Shown: one piece after another, positions 53,238-62,696 of the stretch
Layout: each line of letters starts with the position of its first letter
Numbering within the stretch: the stretch's first letter is position 1
Source of the DNA: a bacterium D16-76
Lineage (GTDB): Bacteria > Bacillota > Clostridia > Oscillospirales > Acutalibacteraceae
DNA: 64,000 bases
Assembly: GCA_009917445.1 (NCBI GenBank)
Contig: QZEE01000015.1
Coordinates: 37,204-101,203 of the forward strand
Direction of reading: 5' to 3'
Position numbers and translations under genes: made by a program
Notes under the pieces: model-generated
Told to the model about the DNA's origin: nothing
What the model saw: only the letters and a program-made list of their open reading frames with translations
The model's database searches: none

Positions 53238-53314
53238 CGAGGTGTGGCTCAGTTTGGTAGAGCGCTACGTTCGGGACGTAGAAGTCGCAGGTTCAAATCC
53301 TGTCACCTCGACCA
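53238..53314 (+). tRNA. tRNA-Pro (anticodon CGG)
   Basis: Acceptor stem CGAGGTG/CACCTCG, discriminator A, encoded CCA. The anticodon stem CTACG/CGTAG with loop TTCGGGA gives anticodon CGG for proline codon CCG. The T arm is GCAGG-TTCAAAT-CCTGT. It lies 40 bases after tRNA-Gln in the same transcript. Confidence 0.95.
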
Positions 53315-53472
53315 TACCAGAGTCATACGAACCCCGCCACAATTTATTTTGTAGGTCCGGCGTTCGTGTTGGCTATGATGTTGCCCAAAGAATAAGGCAA
53401 TTAGAAAAGCACTCGGTAAAAGCGTGATATTCTTAGGGGAGAAGTAAAAAAGACCGAATAGGGTAAGAAAAA

Positions 53473-53530
53473 CAGAAAGTCCCGCCTGGATTAATGAAGT
53501 GCACAGCATTCATCCAAGCGGGACTTTCTG
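53473..53530 (-). terminator. Long terminator hairpin of the LuxR/surface-protein operon
   Basis: Two 24-base arms (CAGAAAGTCCCGC..., 53473-53496 and 53507-53530) pair with only two mismatches around a ten-base loop. On the minus strand the stem is followed by TTTTTCTT, so it would end transcription coming from the surface-protein gene. The rest of 53315-53607 shows no gene; 53352-53427 reads as a 24-codon open tail that could be a gene relic. Confidence 0.8.
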
Positions 53531-53607
53531 TCTCCAGGCATTCTTCCTTATCTTTACATAGTTAGTGTGATAAATTCAACATGGATTTCATGGACCTCTT
53601 TATCTTC

Positions 53608-56600
53608 TTACTCTTGGTCTATCCTCTCTCCTAAATACTTCATCGCCATCTGCGCCGCCTCAGCCCGGGTCGCGTTCCCTTTCGGGTCCAGCACGCCGTT
53701 CCCTCTGCCGCTGACAATGCCGTTCTCACTGGCCCAGCATAAAGCTTTCCAGGCGTATCCGCTGACCCGATTGGAATCCTCGAAATCCAGCTCATTTTTC
53801 CCCGGCTCGGGCTTTCCGGCATAACGCCAGAGCATAACCGCCAGGTCCTGCCGGGTGATGGGCCGGTCGGGGGCAAATTTCCCGCCGCCTATCCCGGCGA
53901 CGATGCCCTCTGCCGCCGCCCAGTTCACAGCGTCCGCGTACCAGCCGGTGGTTACGTCGCTGAACTTACCGCCCTCCGCCTGGGGCCTGCTCTCCTTGTT
54001 GTAGATTATCTGCGCGAACTGCGCCCGGGTGAGGGTGTCGTTCGGGCCGAACCTGCCGTTGGCATAGCCGCTCATCAGGCCGTTCGTACACACAAATTCA
54101 ACGGCTTTGATGTACCACTCGCTGTCCTTCACATCCGGGAAAGGGTTTTCCCAGGGCTTCGGCGAGGGGCTGGGCGTTACTGTCTGCTCAAGGACAAACC
54201 CGGCCTGTACCGTCACGCTCCGGGCAGGCATTTTGAAGGTACACTTGCCGTCCTTTTCGATGAGCTCCACGGCCTTGCCCTGGCTGTCGGTGACGGTGAT
54301 TTTGTCCAGCTTATAGCCCTCGTCGGGCTTCACGGTCAGGGTCACGGTACTACCCGAGCTTGCGCTTGCCGGGCTGGCAGTGACCGTGCCGTGCTCCGCT
54401 TTCTCGACCTTTACATCATAATAGCTGACAGAAGGGTACCAGCCGCCACCGCCCGAGCCGCTGTTTTTCTTTACCCAGCCCACCGCGATAGGAGATAGGC
54501 CGGTGACCTTGAATTGGATCCCCTTAGCTGTCTTGGTAACAACTGGTTTCTCTGTTTCGCCAGGAGTTTTCCCAAAGTCCCTGGTGGTAAACATATGGGT
54601 CACCACTAAGTCATGGGTGTTTTGGCCCGTCCCATCTGGATAAGGCAGCGTAACGGTGAGGCCGTTCGCCGGGAAATTGTCCGCTGTAGCTGTAGTCCAG
54701 TTAGTACCGCCATCCGTGCTGACAAGCAGCGACACGTCGTATACAACGGTGTTTTCTTCAACAACGGCACTGTTTGCTTTTGTGACCTCAAGTTTCATGG
54801 CTATTTCTAGCTTTGCTGGTGTGTTCAGATTATCCATGTCCTTCAATCCAGCTGGGACGGTGGAAATCCCAGTTTCCATCTCCAGCTTGAACTGCTTATC
54901 CTGGGTCGATTCCGGGGGGGTCTCCAAATTCTGAACAGCGGTAACCCTGGCGCTCACCATGGGAGGCTCATTTTCATCCGGAAGCTCATAGTTTCGGGGG
55001 CTTGCCGGGTCAAAGCTCCAAGTGCCACATACAGCGGCATCGTAATTGCCGGGCTCTTTTGTACCTGCCAGTCCATCTGTAGTCAGTGAACCGGTAACAT
55101 TCAGCGTTACTTCGCCGTTTATCACACCAGAAAGGTTGAGTTCTCCGTAAACCGCCGCCTCCCCCTGGCTGGTTTGAGGTTTGGAGGCGGCAAGTCCTGA
55201 AACGTCCCAGGCAAGCTGACGCTTGGCAATGGTGATGGGGAGCGTAGTTTCACCCATATGAGTATCGCTCTCCGCGGTAACCGTTAGTGAATAGCTGCCA
55301 GCGTCCCTGGGAGCTTCATTCAGAAGGCTGCCCTCTGCGTCCTTCCACTGATAAGTGTATGTCAGGCCATCTGCCGAGGCGCCGCTTTCATCTATGGCAG
55401 TTGGTGTGCCGCTATAAGCTGCCGGTTGGCCGTCATAGGTCTTGTTTTCCAACACGATGCCTGAGATGGTAACTGCCGCTTTGTCCACCACAGTGATGGT
55501 AAATGTGCTTTGATTAGAGCTGTATTTCCCGCTAACCTCGGTTGTCGATGCCTTTATGGTGATGACCGTTCCTTTCACTGTGCCCTCCGGAATGAGCAGT
55601 ACTCCGTCCGTAAGCGGCTTTTCCTCGTCGTTTTCTCCGACTTTATATGTCAGGCTGGGCACAGGGAGTCCATCCGTGAAGTCCGGGTCATGGGGGTTTA
55701 CCGACCGTGCTGCCACAGCTACGGTATGCCCGGCCTGCTGGTGGCTGGGCGCTGTAATGACGATTTTGGGCTGGGCAGGGTTTACGGTGACCGCCGCCTG
55801 GCTCTCTCCTACGGCATAGTTTGCTGTGTCATTTGGAGCAAACTTGGCAGGATAATCCTGGCTTTCCGTCGGGCGGGTATGGGGCTGTACCCAGGACCAG
55901 GTCCCCTCTACCGTCTGCCCCCCATTCTCAGCGCTGCCCCCCGAAAGTCGAGCGTCTGCCAGGGTTTGGCCGTACTCAATAGCCAAAGCTGTGGGCGCTG
56001 TCAGTGTAAGGTTGACTCTGGTGATATCGGCAGTGGTTTGGAAAACTTCACTTTCCAGCGTGTAGTTTCCTGCGGTATCGGTGTCGTTTAAGGTAACACT
56101 GCCGGAAACAGATTTATCTGTTCCAGCATCGGGGCTGTCAAACGCGGCTGTTACGGTATAGTCGCCATCTGCCAGGGTCTCGCCGTTTTGGAGCCCCTCA
56201 AACTCTACCGAGACCTGGGCGGAGGTGCTGCCATCGTAGGGCTTATCCGTTCCTGTAACCTTCACAGACAGCGGGGCCGGGGTGATTTTGCCTGTGGTGC
56301 TGCTGGGGAGAGTGATGTAGGAAGGAAACACATAATTCCCAGCTTTTTCCCCGGTCAGCTTAATATTGCTAATGGTGACGTTTTTTCCCTCGACAACATC
56401 CTTTGTGTCAAAGGCTACATCGGCAGTTATCCCCACAAACCCTTTGTCCCTTTCAACAATATCCAAATTTGCCAGGGAGAGCACATCCTTTGCCTGGACT
56501 GCTGTGGTTCCATCATAAACCTTTTCTGGTGGAGCGATTATAATCTCTTTCGTGGACAGATTTTTGGGGCTGATTGTATAATTCAGGGTCAGAGTTCCTT

Positions 56601-58410
56601 CCACGTTGTTTTTGCCGGTTAGGGTGATGAGAGCGTTGTTTCCGACCTCAACATTGTTGGTGTAGGCTACGTCAAAATTACCGTTGATAAGAATATTTTT
56701 CCCGTTATGCGTTACTTTCAAAAAAGTTTCCGGGAAATTAACAGGCGAACCTGTATAAGAAGTACCTAAGTTTAGTGTCTTTTCAAGCACGGTATCATCG
56801 GTTATTGTAAGTTTCTTCACGGTGAAATAGTGACGGTAATTAAGATGGTGGGACGGCCCCACATCATAGTTATACTCAATATAGTGATTGCCGCCTCCTC
56901 CGGCGGGGCAGGCACTTCCTCCATATAAATAACCTACGGCAAGATTATCTCCGTCCAAAGAAAATGTTTTCTGCAATATAGTCTGGTTAGGAGTTTTTCT
57001 TTTTGCCTGCTCCTCAACTTGCTGACGCAGATTGGTTCCGTCATAGGTCAGGTCCATCTCATCTGCTGGGGTAAGACTGTCAGCACTATACTCTATATAG
57101 TATTTGTTTGCCGCACTGGTGACAGTGCCCTGTCCATTAAGGCTGTCTGCACTGTGGATGGTAATCGCGCCGGTCACTTGTATGTTCGTACTGCTGGGAA
57201 CAGTCAACACCGCATCTTTAGGGATGTACATGCTCTTGGGAGCATAGCCCCAGATAGAGTTCCATGTGGCGTTTCCATAAACGTAGCAGTACCCTTTTTC
57301 ATCAATAGACCCGGTAGCACTACGGTTCAGCACAGCGCTTTCCACATGACTGCTCACGGCATCCCAGTAGGAGGATGTAAAATCGATCAGCCCGCCGCCG
57401 GTAATTTTTCCTTCCCCCGCATAGCTGTTGTTCACGGTCACACGGCCGCAGTTATTCAGCGTCCCATTATTTTTGAGATGGTTTGTACGGACACGCACAC
57501 CGGCGGGAACTTCCAGAGTTTTACCCGCTGGGATTTCCAGAGCATAGGCGTCTGTAGTTGAGAGCTGTCCCGTAGTAAAGTTCGCAGGCAAAGCCACCGT
57601 CCCAGGCGAACTTTCGTAGAATAGGTTGCCCCTCACCTCGTGATCCGCACGTATGTTGCCGCCGGTTATGGACAGCCCTTTAAACCAGGCGTCAGAGATG
57701 CTGCCATCCGTGACAATTGTGCCGCCGGAAATTGTGATGGATGGGGACACCACTTCACCCGTACCCCCTGCCAGTGTTGGCCCGCCATATATACCATAGC
57801 CCAAATTTGTCATGGTAAGGTTTATATTGCCGCCGCTGATTGTGATTGGACCCTTTTCCGATCGTATGCCGTACTCGGATTTGAACGTCATACTACCGCC
57901 AGTAATGGTTAGGTCCTTTTCGGTGTGGAACAGGTAGCCTGCCGAGCTACCTTCCGCTATAGTTATTTTGCCGCTCTCCATCGTAAGGGTATCGCAGTTG
58001 ACCAGGGTACTGTTCTCATCCACCGAACGGAACTCCAACGAGCCCTCCCCACTGATCGTGACTTTTTTTCCGGCTGCTGCGAAAATGTCGCATTGCCATG
58101 TATCGGTCTTTTGGATTATGTTGCTGCCCTGTAGGACAATGCGAACATCGGTTATCCCGTTCGGGAAAGCGACCATATCCTTTACTTGCCCATTAACAAG
58201 AGAGGGCGCTTGCAGGTACAGATCGTTCAGGGTCAGCGTTCCCTTGCTCCCCTCCACTGTCCATGTCCAGCCCTCTGTGTTGCCATCAGTAGTTTGGCTG
58301 GACAGGTCAAGGTAAGTGGTCCGCGTGGGTGCCTCCGCCGCGCTGGCGCCTATGGCAAGCCCGAAAACGGTCAGGGCCAGGATCAGAATTGCAGTGAATA
58401 TTTTCTTCAT
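53608..58410 (-). CDS. Large secreted surface protein with YDG/MBG-type repeats and three C-terminal SLH domains
   Basis: A 1600-residue cell-surface protein. A signal peptide (KKIFTAILILALTVFGLAIGASA) is followed by a parallel-beta-like region with repeated ITISGG-type strands (about 130-330), several YDG/MBG modules marked by VYDGTTA, KPYDGSTSA and KTYDGQPA (about 680-1180), a bacterial-repeat domain (KAEHGTVTASPASASSGSTV, about 1365-1440), and three SLH domains (FPDVKDSEWY, FSDVTTGWYA, FEDSNRVSGY, from about 1453) that bind secondary wall polymers. It is anchored non-covalently to the wall and likely mediates adhesion or a host contact. Base composition and codons are less GC-rich than in the core region. 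It lies 21 bp downstream of the LuxR gene and is probably its main target or operon partner. Confidence 0.9.
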   Translation of the reverse strand: MKKIFTAILILALTVFGLAIGASAAEAPTRTTYLDLSSQTTDGNTEGWTWTVEGSKGTLTLNDLYLQAPSLVNGQVKDMVAFPNGITDVRIVLQGSNIIQKTDTWQCDIFAAAGKKVTISGEGSLEFRSVDENSTLVNCDTLTMESGKITIAEGSSAGYLFHTEKDLTITGGSMTFKSEYGIRSEKGPITISGGNINLTMTNLGYGIYGGPTLAGGTGEVVSPSITISGGTIVTDGSISDAWFKGLSITGGNIRADHEVRGNLFYESSPGTVALPANFTTGQLSTTDAYALEIPAGKTLEVPAGVRVRTNHLKNNGTLNNCGRVTVNNSYAGEGKITGGGLIDFTSSYWDAVSSHVESAVLNRSATGSIDEKGYCYVYGNATWNSIWGYAPKSMYIPKDAVLTVPSSTNIQVTGAITIHSADSLNGQGTVTSAANKYYIEYSADSLTPADEMDLTYDGTNLRQQVEEQAKRKTPNQTILQKTFSLDGDNLAVGYLYGGSACPAGGGGNHYIEYNYDVGPSHHLNYRHYFTVKKLTITDDTVLEKTLNLGTSYTGSPVNFPETFLKVTHNGKNILINGNFDVAYTNNVEVGNNALITLTGKNNVEGTLTLNYTISPKNLSTKEIIIAPPEKVYDGTTAVQAKDVLSLANLDIVERDKGFVGITADVAFDTKDVVEGKNVTISNIKLTGEKAGNYVFPSYITLPSSTTGKITPAPLSVKVTGTDKPYDGSTSAQVSVEFEGLQNGETLADGDYTVTAAFDSPDAGTDKSVSGSVTLNDTDTAGNYTLESEVFQTTADITRVNLTLTAPTALAIEYGQTLADARLSGGSAENGGQTVEGTWSWVQPHTRPTESQDYPAKFAPNDTANYAVGESQAAVTVNPAQPKIVITAPSHQQAGHTVAVAARSVNPHDPDFTDGLPVPSLTYKVGENDEEKPLTDGVLLIPEGTVKGTVITIKASTTEVSGKYSSNQSTFTITVVDKAAVTISGIVLENKTYDGQPAAYSGTPTAIDESGASADGLTYTYQWKDAEGSLLNEAPRDAGSYSLTVTAESDTHMGETTLPITIAKRQLAWDVSGLAASKPQTSQGEAAVYGELNLSGVINGEVTLNVTGSLTTDGLAGTKEPGNYDAAVCGTWSFDPASPRNYELPDENEPPMVSARVTAVQNLETPPESTQDKQFKLEMETGISTVPAGLKDMDNLNTPAKLEIAMKLEVTKANSAVVEENTVVYDVSLLVSTDGGTNWTTATADNFPANGLTVTLPYPDGTGQNTHDLVVTHMFTTRDFGKTPGETEKPVVTKTAKGIQFKVTGLSPIAVGWVKKNSGSGGGGWYPSVSYYDVKVEKAEHGTVTASPASASSGSTVTLTVKPDEGYKLDKITVTDSQGKAVELIEKDGKCTFKMPARSVTVQAGFVLEQTVTPSPSPKPWENPFPDVKDSEWYIKAVEFVCTNGLMSGYANGRFGPNDTLTRAQFAQIIYNKESRPQAEGGKFSDVTTGWYADAVNWAAAEGIVAGIGGGKFAPDRPITRQDLAVMLWRYAGKPEPGKNELDFEDSNRVSGYAWKALCWASENGIVSGRGNGVLDPKGNATRAEAAQMAMKYLGERIDQE

Positions 58411-58431
58411 GGTAATACCTCCATTTTAGTT

Positions 58432-60747
58432 CTATATCAACCCCAAGCCCCGGGCGGCTGCAATGGCTTCAGCCCTTCCGCCGACCTCCAGCTTGCGGTA
58501 ATTTTCCTTGATGTGATAACGCACCGTGTCCGGCTTCATACCCAGCCGCCCGGCAATCTGAGTGGCCGTGAAGCCCTCGCTCTGCAAGCGCAGGATTTCC
58601 AGCGCCGTGGGGGAGAAGTCCTCCCTCGCCACCCCCGGCAGAAGGTAGCGTGGGTAGCGCCGGGCCATCTGCCTGGTTTCGTCCAGCACCTGCCGAAACC
58701 AGGGGCCATCCCGGCTCTGGGCTTTCAAAAGTGGCAGGACGGCCGGGCCCAGCTCGCTGATGAACCGCACGAACCGATAGCTCCCGGCCTCGTCCAGGGC
58801 GGCGGTGAGCATGGGCTCCCACTCCGTCCCCAGCCGCTGGCGCACGATGGCCCCCAGCACTCCGGCCTCCATGCGGATGTACGTCCGATAGCAGCGCTCC
58901 GCATACTCGCCCAGCTTTTCCAGCAGGGCCAGGGCTTTGAGATTTTCGCCCAGCGCCAGGTAGCAGCGCACTTTGGTAAGGTAGCGGTAGCGCTCCATGG
59001 TGATGAACTCTTTGTCCTCGTCCGGGGCATGTTCCAGCCACTCTTGGGCTGCGTCCATGTCCCCGGCATATAGCGCCAGCCTGCACCGCATGGCCTTTAT
59101 ATTGGGTAAGAGTTGGAACACCCGCTGTTCCTCCACCGCCGACTGGAAGGAGTTCAGGATAGCCTCGGCGTTGGCGAGGTCCCCCTGCAAAATCATCATC
59201 CGTACCCGCTGGCCTACCGCTGAAAAGGCTATTTCCGGCGTGCCGCCGCACTCAGTCTCCATTTGCCCCCGGGAGAGCAGGGACAGCACCTCGAAGGAGT
59301 CCTCTCCTTTCTCGAACAGGCTCTCCCCCAGGGCAATCTTTGTCAGCCCATTGCCGTACCGTCCCAGCACCCGCTCCACCAAGGGACCGACTGTCCGCGC
59401 CAATGCCCTGTCCGACCGGCTCCACTTGCAGAAGTCCTTGCCGCCGTTCATGGTGCTGGGCACGTTGCTGGTGACGGAAAATTCCGGTAAGTGTATGCCC
59501 TGGTCAAAGAGCATAGCGGGAGCTTTCAACATGATCTTCAGCACGTCCTGGCTCCCCCTATGGGGCAGGCCGATGTCCAGATAGTACAGGCGGCTCCGGG
59601 CTTCCCGCTTTGCCCCGCCCTGTGCAGACTTGGCAAACTCCGACAGCTTTCTGTACCAATACTCGCTCTTTTCCGGGTCCATCAGCATGGAGTGGAGCAT
59701 ACTAAGCCCTGCCATGAGCACCGGGCTTTTCGCCGCCTCAGCTTCGTCCATATTCAGATAATACTGCCGCAGCTCGTAGTAGTGACCCGCGCCGGGGTTC
59801 ACCCGGGCATTGCGCACCAGCAGCTCTCGGATCTGGGCATAGGCCCCGCAGCGCTCGTACATCTCCAACGCCTGAGAGATCTGACCGTTCATCTCATACC
59901 AGACCCCAGCGTTTTTCTGGCAGTTTCTGAGCTGTTCCTCTCCCAGGGTCAGAGCGGCCCGTTCCCGCAGAGCGTCTAACAGCACATGCCGCAGGCGGTA
60001 CGCCCCTCCATTTTGAAAGAGGAAGTTGCCGGTTTCCGCGGCCTTCTGCACCATGATAGAGGCGGTTTTGCTGGCGGTGATGAGTTCGGCCAGCGGTAGG
60101 GTAAATTCATCCACAACGCTTATCTCCATGAGAAATTCCAGCAGGTCGCTGTCCCAATCAACCATCACATAATCGCGGAGATACCTGGCAAAAGCGTCAT
60201 GAATCTCTTTCTGCATCTGCGGCCCTGGCTCCATCCCCTCAGCCATCTTCAGCGCCGCGTGACGGATGATATAGGCATTTCCTTCAGAGGATTCCGTCAA
60301 ACACTCCAGTCCCTTTGCCGTGTATGCTATCCCCATGCCGTCCAGATATCCGGCAATTTCGCGTTTCCCAAGGTGCAGGTCGCTCTCGTGGATCATCATG
60401 AATCCCACGTTCACATACTCAGGCATTAGCCAGGCCGGTACCGGGCTGCGGCTTATAAAAATGAGCCAAATGTCCGGCCTGTTTATCAGCTCCCGAACCA
60501 GCTCCTGGCGCGTTTCGTCCAACCGATGCAGACCGTCCAGAACCACGGTGCCGGAGCAGGGAAGGTCATCTCTGCCCCAGCGCCGGTCTCCGCAGTCAAA
60601 GTAAGCATAGCGGCGCTTGCCGAAATATTTCTGTACAAAGGCGGTTTTGCCGTAGCCTGTGGCACCATAAATATATGCAATCTGGCCCAGAGATTTTGCC
60701 GCTCTCAACTTGCGGTACGCGCTCCCCGGCATGATGTACTGCTCCAA
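58432..60747 (-). CDS. LuxR/MalT-like STAND transcription regulator
   Basis: A 771-residue regulator. The N-terminal P-loop NTPase has Walker A GATGYGKTAF (residues 29-38) and the Walker B-like SGTVVLDGLHRL; a winged-helix follows, then a long helical region of TPR-type repeats (about 300-690) that would sense a ligand or partner. The C-terminus is a LuxR-type helix-turn-helix (FSPTALEILRLQSEGFTATQIAGRLGMKPDTVRYHIKENYRKL). It starts with TTG at 60747, supported by GGAGG nine bases upstream; an ATG five codons later is an alternative. The surface-protein gene follows after 21 bp. Regulation appears to involve its own unusual leader. Confidence 0.9.
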   Translation of the reverse strand: MEQYIMPGSAYRKLRAAKSLGQIAYIYGATGYGKTAFVQKYFGKRRYAYFDCGDRRWGRDDLPCSGTVVLDGLHRLDETRQELVRELINRPDIWLIFISRSPVPAWLMPEYVNVGFMMIHESDLHLGKREIAGYLDGMGIAYTAKGLECLTESSEGNAYIIRHAALKMAEGMEPGPQMQKEIHDAFARYLRDYVMVDWDSDLLEFLMEISVVDEFTLPLAELITASKTASIMVQKAAETGNFLFQNGGAYRLRHVLLDALRERAALTLGEEQLRNCQKNAGVWYEMNGQISQALEMYERCGAYAQIRELLVRNARVNPGAGHYYELRQYYLNMDEAEAAKSPVLMAGLSMLHSMLMDPEKSEYWYRKLSEFAKSAQGGAKREARSRLYYLDIGLPHRGSQDVLKIMLKAPAMLFDQGIHLPEFSVTSNVPSTMNGGKDFCKWSRSDRALARTVGPLVERVLGRYGNGLTKIALGESLFEKGEDSFEVLSLLSRGQMETECGGTPEIAFSAVGQRVRMMILQGDLANAEAILNSFQSAVEEQRVFQLLPNIKAMRCRLALYAGDMDAAQEWLEHAPDEDKEFITMERYRYLTKVRCYLALGENLKALALLEKLGEYAERCYRTYIRMEAGVLGAIVRQRLGTEWEPMLTAALDEAGSYRFVRFISELGPAVLPLLKAQSRDGPWFRQVLDETRQMARRYPRYLLPGVAREDFSPTALEILRLQSEGFTATQIAGRLGMKPDTVRYHIKENYRKLEVGGRAEAIAAARGLGLI

Positions 60748-61000
60748 TGCTTAACACCTCCGTCCTAAAAATATGCGCAAAAAACCACAGGCTGCGCCTG
60801 GGCGCTCCTGCGGTTTTTACGTGTATGGGGTCAAAATGGGCGCAATTATTGCTTGCTTGCTTGCTTGCTTGCTAAACAATTATTTGCGCTCATTTTGAAA
60901 TTTCAACACCTTTTCTGTGAATTTTTTGTGAAATCTTGGCTTGGATGGACACTCTAAACCTATGATATCACATTATACAGCATAGAAACTTAAATGTACA
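60748..61000 (-). promoter_or_regulatory. LuxR leader: promoter, TTGC repeats in a hairpin, terminator-like hairpin
   Basis: On the minus strand TGTACA-17 bases-TATAAT (60972-61000) starts a leader of about 215 bases. In it lies a 15-bp stem (60831-60845 with 60884-60898, one G-U pair) whose loop holds six TTGC units in tandem (60849-60872). Next, at 60779-60818, is a hairpin of AAAAACCGCAGG with CCTGTGGTTTTT, which ends in a U run and has the form of an intrinsic terminator, 30 bases before the ribosome site. Confidence 0.65.
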
Positions 61001-61122
61001 CTCCCTAAGTTGGGTAGGTTGAATGAAATCCGCGAAAAAGGAACACTTGATTTCTGAAATCGATACTTTGGTGTTTATTAAGTTGTGCTTTATCTAAGCT
61101 CTGCCCAATTTTAGAAAATCTA

Positions 61123-61151
61123 TTGACAAATCAAAAAATCCATGTTAGACT
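61123..61151 (+). promoter_or_regulatory. Possible promoter of the HTH gene
   Basis: TTGACA-17 bases-TAGACT. It is followed by a 270-base leader containing the hairpin GCGAACC-GAGGA-GGTTCGC (61264-61282); no gene is otherwise visible between 60748 and 61420. Confidence 0.5.
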
Positions 61152-61420
61152 AAGACTACAAAATCAAGTACCTGAATGCCAGCCGCGTTGTTTGCCAATC
61201 AAACAGCCAGCGGCCCACTTAAAATTTCGAGACTCGTAACACATAGGTACAGAGCATATCAAAGCGAACCGAGGAGGTTCGCCTGTTTATGCTTCTGTCC
61301 TGCGTGTATGCGAGTCTTTTTGTTTTCTCTCCGGCGGGAGTACATATTTTACGAAAGGTGGGATGCAAATGATTGTATCAAATTTGAGCTTCCAGCAAAA
61401 ATCGAGGAAAGGAAAAGCGG

Positions 61421-61705
61421 ATGAAACACAAGAATTTCTTTATGGTCGCCAACTGTATCTTCGGCCTGGGGCTAAAGCCAAGGGACTTTGCTGTCTACTG
61501 CTGCCTGATACGGCACAGCGGCGCAGACTGTTCCTGTTTCCCCTCACGGCGGGTGATAGCGGCGGAATGCCGCATGGATAAAAAGACTGTCGACACAGCC
61601 ATTGAAAATTTATCTACGCTTGGGCTTGTAAAAAAGGTCGGCAGATACCGCCGGGACGGAACGAGGGCAAGCAACCTGTATCATGTGGAGAACCTTCTGG
61701 AATAG
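61421..61705 (+). CDS. Helix-turn-helix protein of conjugative-element type
   Basis: A 94-residue protein with a winged-helix layout: LGLKPRDFAVYCCLIRHSG is the first helix pair, followed by FPSRRVIAAECRMDKKTVDTAIENLSTLGLVKKVGRYR, a recognition helix and wing. Small proteins of this kind accompany replication and mobilisation genes in Tn1549-like conjugative transposons. AGGAAAGG precedes the start. A frame-shifted overlapping ORF at 61363 is not favoured. Confidence 0.7.
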   Translation: MKHKNFFMVANCIFGLGLKPRDFAVYCCLIRHSGADCSCFPSRRVIAAECRMDKKTVDTAIENLSTLGLVKKVGRYRRDGTRASNLYHVENLLE

Positions 61706-62248
61706 TGGAAATATTCCATTGGGATAGTGTTAAGATTTCCTATCAGGAAGAAAACCCATAGAACTAAACCCAAGGCTATCTTTTCAGCAGAAAGAAATAA
61801 GCGAGCCAGCCACCCGCCACAAGCCCGTTGTACGGCCCCTTGTGCCCGGCATACGCAAATGGCGGGGGATTCCACCTTTGTGCAGTATGTGCGCCCAAAC
61901 CGGGCGATACACGGCAAAGTAAGTCAGGCCCCAACAGCCATGGATTCCGGGCAGTTTTGCCAGGGTCGAAAAGAAAGCAGGAGAAAGGAGGTGGGGTTGC
62001 TATGCTCCCCACCTCCGGGTCACAACGCCCGGCAATGCCGGTCGTTTCAAGGGATTTCGGGCTTTCAGGAGCGCAATGCAAAATAGGGTTGCTGATTCCC
62101 CGCTTTTCAACAAACAGGGTTGCAAACCCCATAATTGGCTGTGTAACGGCAAATATTCAGGGGTTGCCGGTTTAGGCCCGCATTTCTTTCTCTGCAGGAA
62201 CACCCCATCAAAAAACACTCTACCAGCCGCAAGGCAGAAAGGAATAAT
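61706..62248. other. Non-coding stretch of mobile-element type
   Basis: A 543-bp stretch between two small genes. Open frames of up to 119 codons exist but lack ribosome sites and protein-like composition. It resembles the spacer segments that recur between the small HTH gene and the recombinase in clostridial conjugative elements. An AAAGGAGGTGGGGTTGC at about 61985 looks like a ribosome site without a gene. An origin of transfer is possible but not demonstrated. Confidence 0.4.
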
Positions 62249-62458
62249 ATGAAAAATATCGATCTTACTTTGCTCAGAAAAAGACGTGAAAAGATCCTGG
62301 CGCTTCGCAAGGGAAAGAAGCAGCCACAGCACATCGGCGTCTGCTATGCGGTAACGCTGGATGGAAAAACCTATCCGGTGATGGCCTGCTTCCCTGCCGC
62401 CACGGAGGAAAGCGCTAAAGATAAATTGAAGTACCTTATAAACGGCGGAAAAAATTAG
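62249..62458 (+). CDS. Small TnpW-like mobile-element protein
   Basis: A 69-residue protein with a basic N-terminus (LLRKRREKILALRKGKKQ) and a C-terminal HIGVCYAVTLDGKTYPVMACF followed by an amphipathic KDKLKYLINGG helix. This resembles the TnpW-type proteins encoded just before the large serine recombinase of clostridial transposons. AAGGAATAAT gives a ribosome site. The recombinase that should follow is reduced to a 30-codon remnant. Confidence 0.5.
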   Translation: MKNIDLTLLRKRREKILALRKGKKQPQHIGVCYAVTLDGKTYPVMACFPAATEESAKDKLKYLINGGKN

Positions 62459-62566
62459 CGGATTTATTTGCAGATTCGCTGGACTTTCGCTCCGGTATAG
62501 GGTATGCTGTAGCCGTATCCTATTCGGTTTGACAGAGCGGTATCCCGCTCGGAAAGGAAAAGTGAA

Positions 62567-62659
62567 ATGAGATCAACCGAAAATGCAAACTTGATAACCG
62601 CGCTCTACTGTAGGCTCAGCCAGGATGATGATATGACAAATAGACGTAAAGCCAAGTGA
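62567..62659 (+). pseudogene. Remnant of a TnpX/TndX-type serine recombinase
   Basis: ATG at 62567 with AAAGGAAAAG upstream encodes MRSTENANLITALYCRLSQD, the exact kind of N-terminus used by large serine recombinases of clostridial transposons, including the catalytic-Ser segment CRLSQDD. After 23 residues the similarity ends, MTNRRKAK follows, and a TGA stops the frame at 62659. About 500 codons are missing. A terminator lies directly behind, so this may be an internal deletion that joined the first and last codons of the gene. Confidence 0.65.
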
Positions 62660-62667
62660 TTTTTTTC

Positions 62668-62696
62668 GGCATCCATAAGGGATGCCGTTTTTCTAT
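62668..62696 (+). terminator. Terminator behind the recombinase remnant
   Basis: GGCATCC-ATAAG-GGATGCC followed by GTTTTTC, on the plus strand. The minus-strand recombinase ends exactly at its far edge. Confidence 0.75.

Noticed and set aside
53238..53314. tRNA-Pro as the attachment site of the accessory region
   Set aside because: No repeat of the tRNA 3' end was seen downstream, and the visible recombinase is a serine type, which usually does not use tRNA genes.
60849..60872. TTGC repeats considered as a CRISPR-like or coding repeat
   Set aside because: Units are only four bases and uninterrupted by spacers; the stretch lies in an untranslated leader.
61363..61581. 72-codon frame overlapping the HTH gene
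   Set aside because: Out of frame with the recognisable winged-helix protein, which has the better ribosome site.
61727..62086. 119-codon frame in the mobile-element spacer
   Set aside because: No ribosome site and no protein-like composition; an overlapping minus-strand frame of the same length is just as good.
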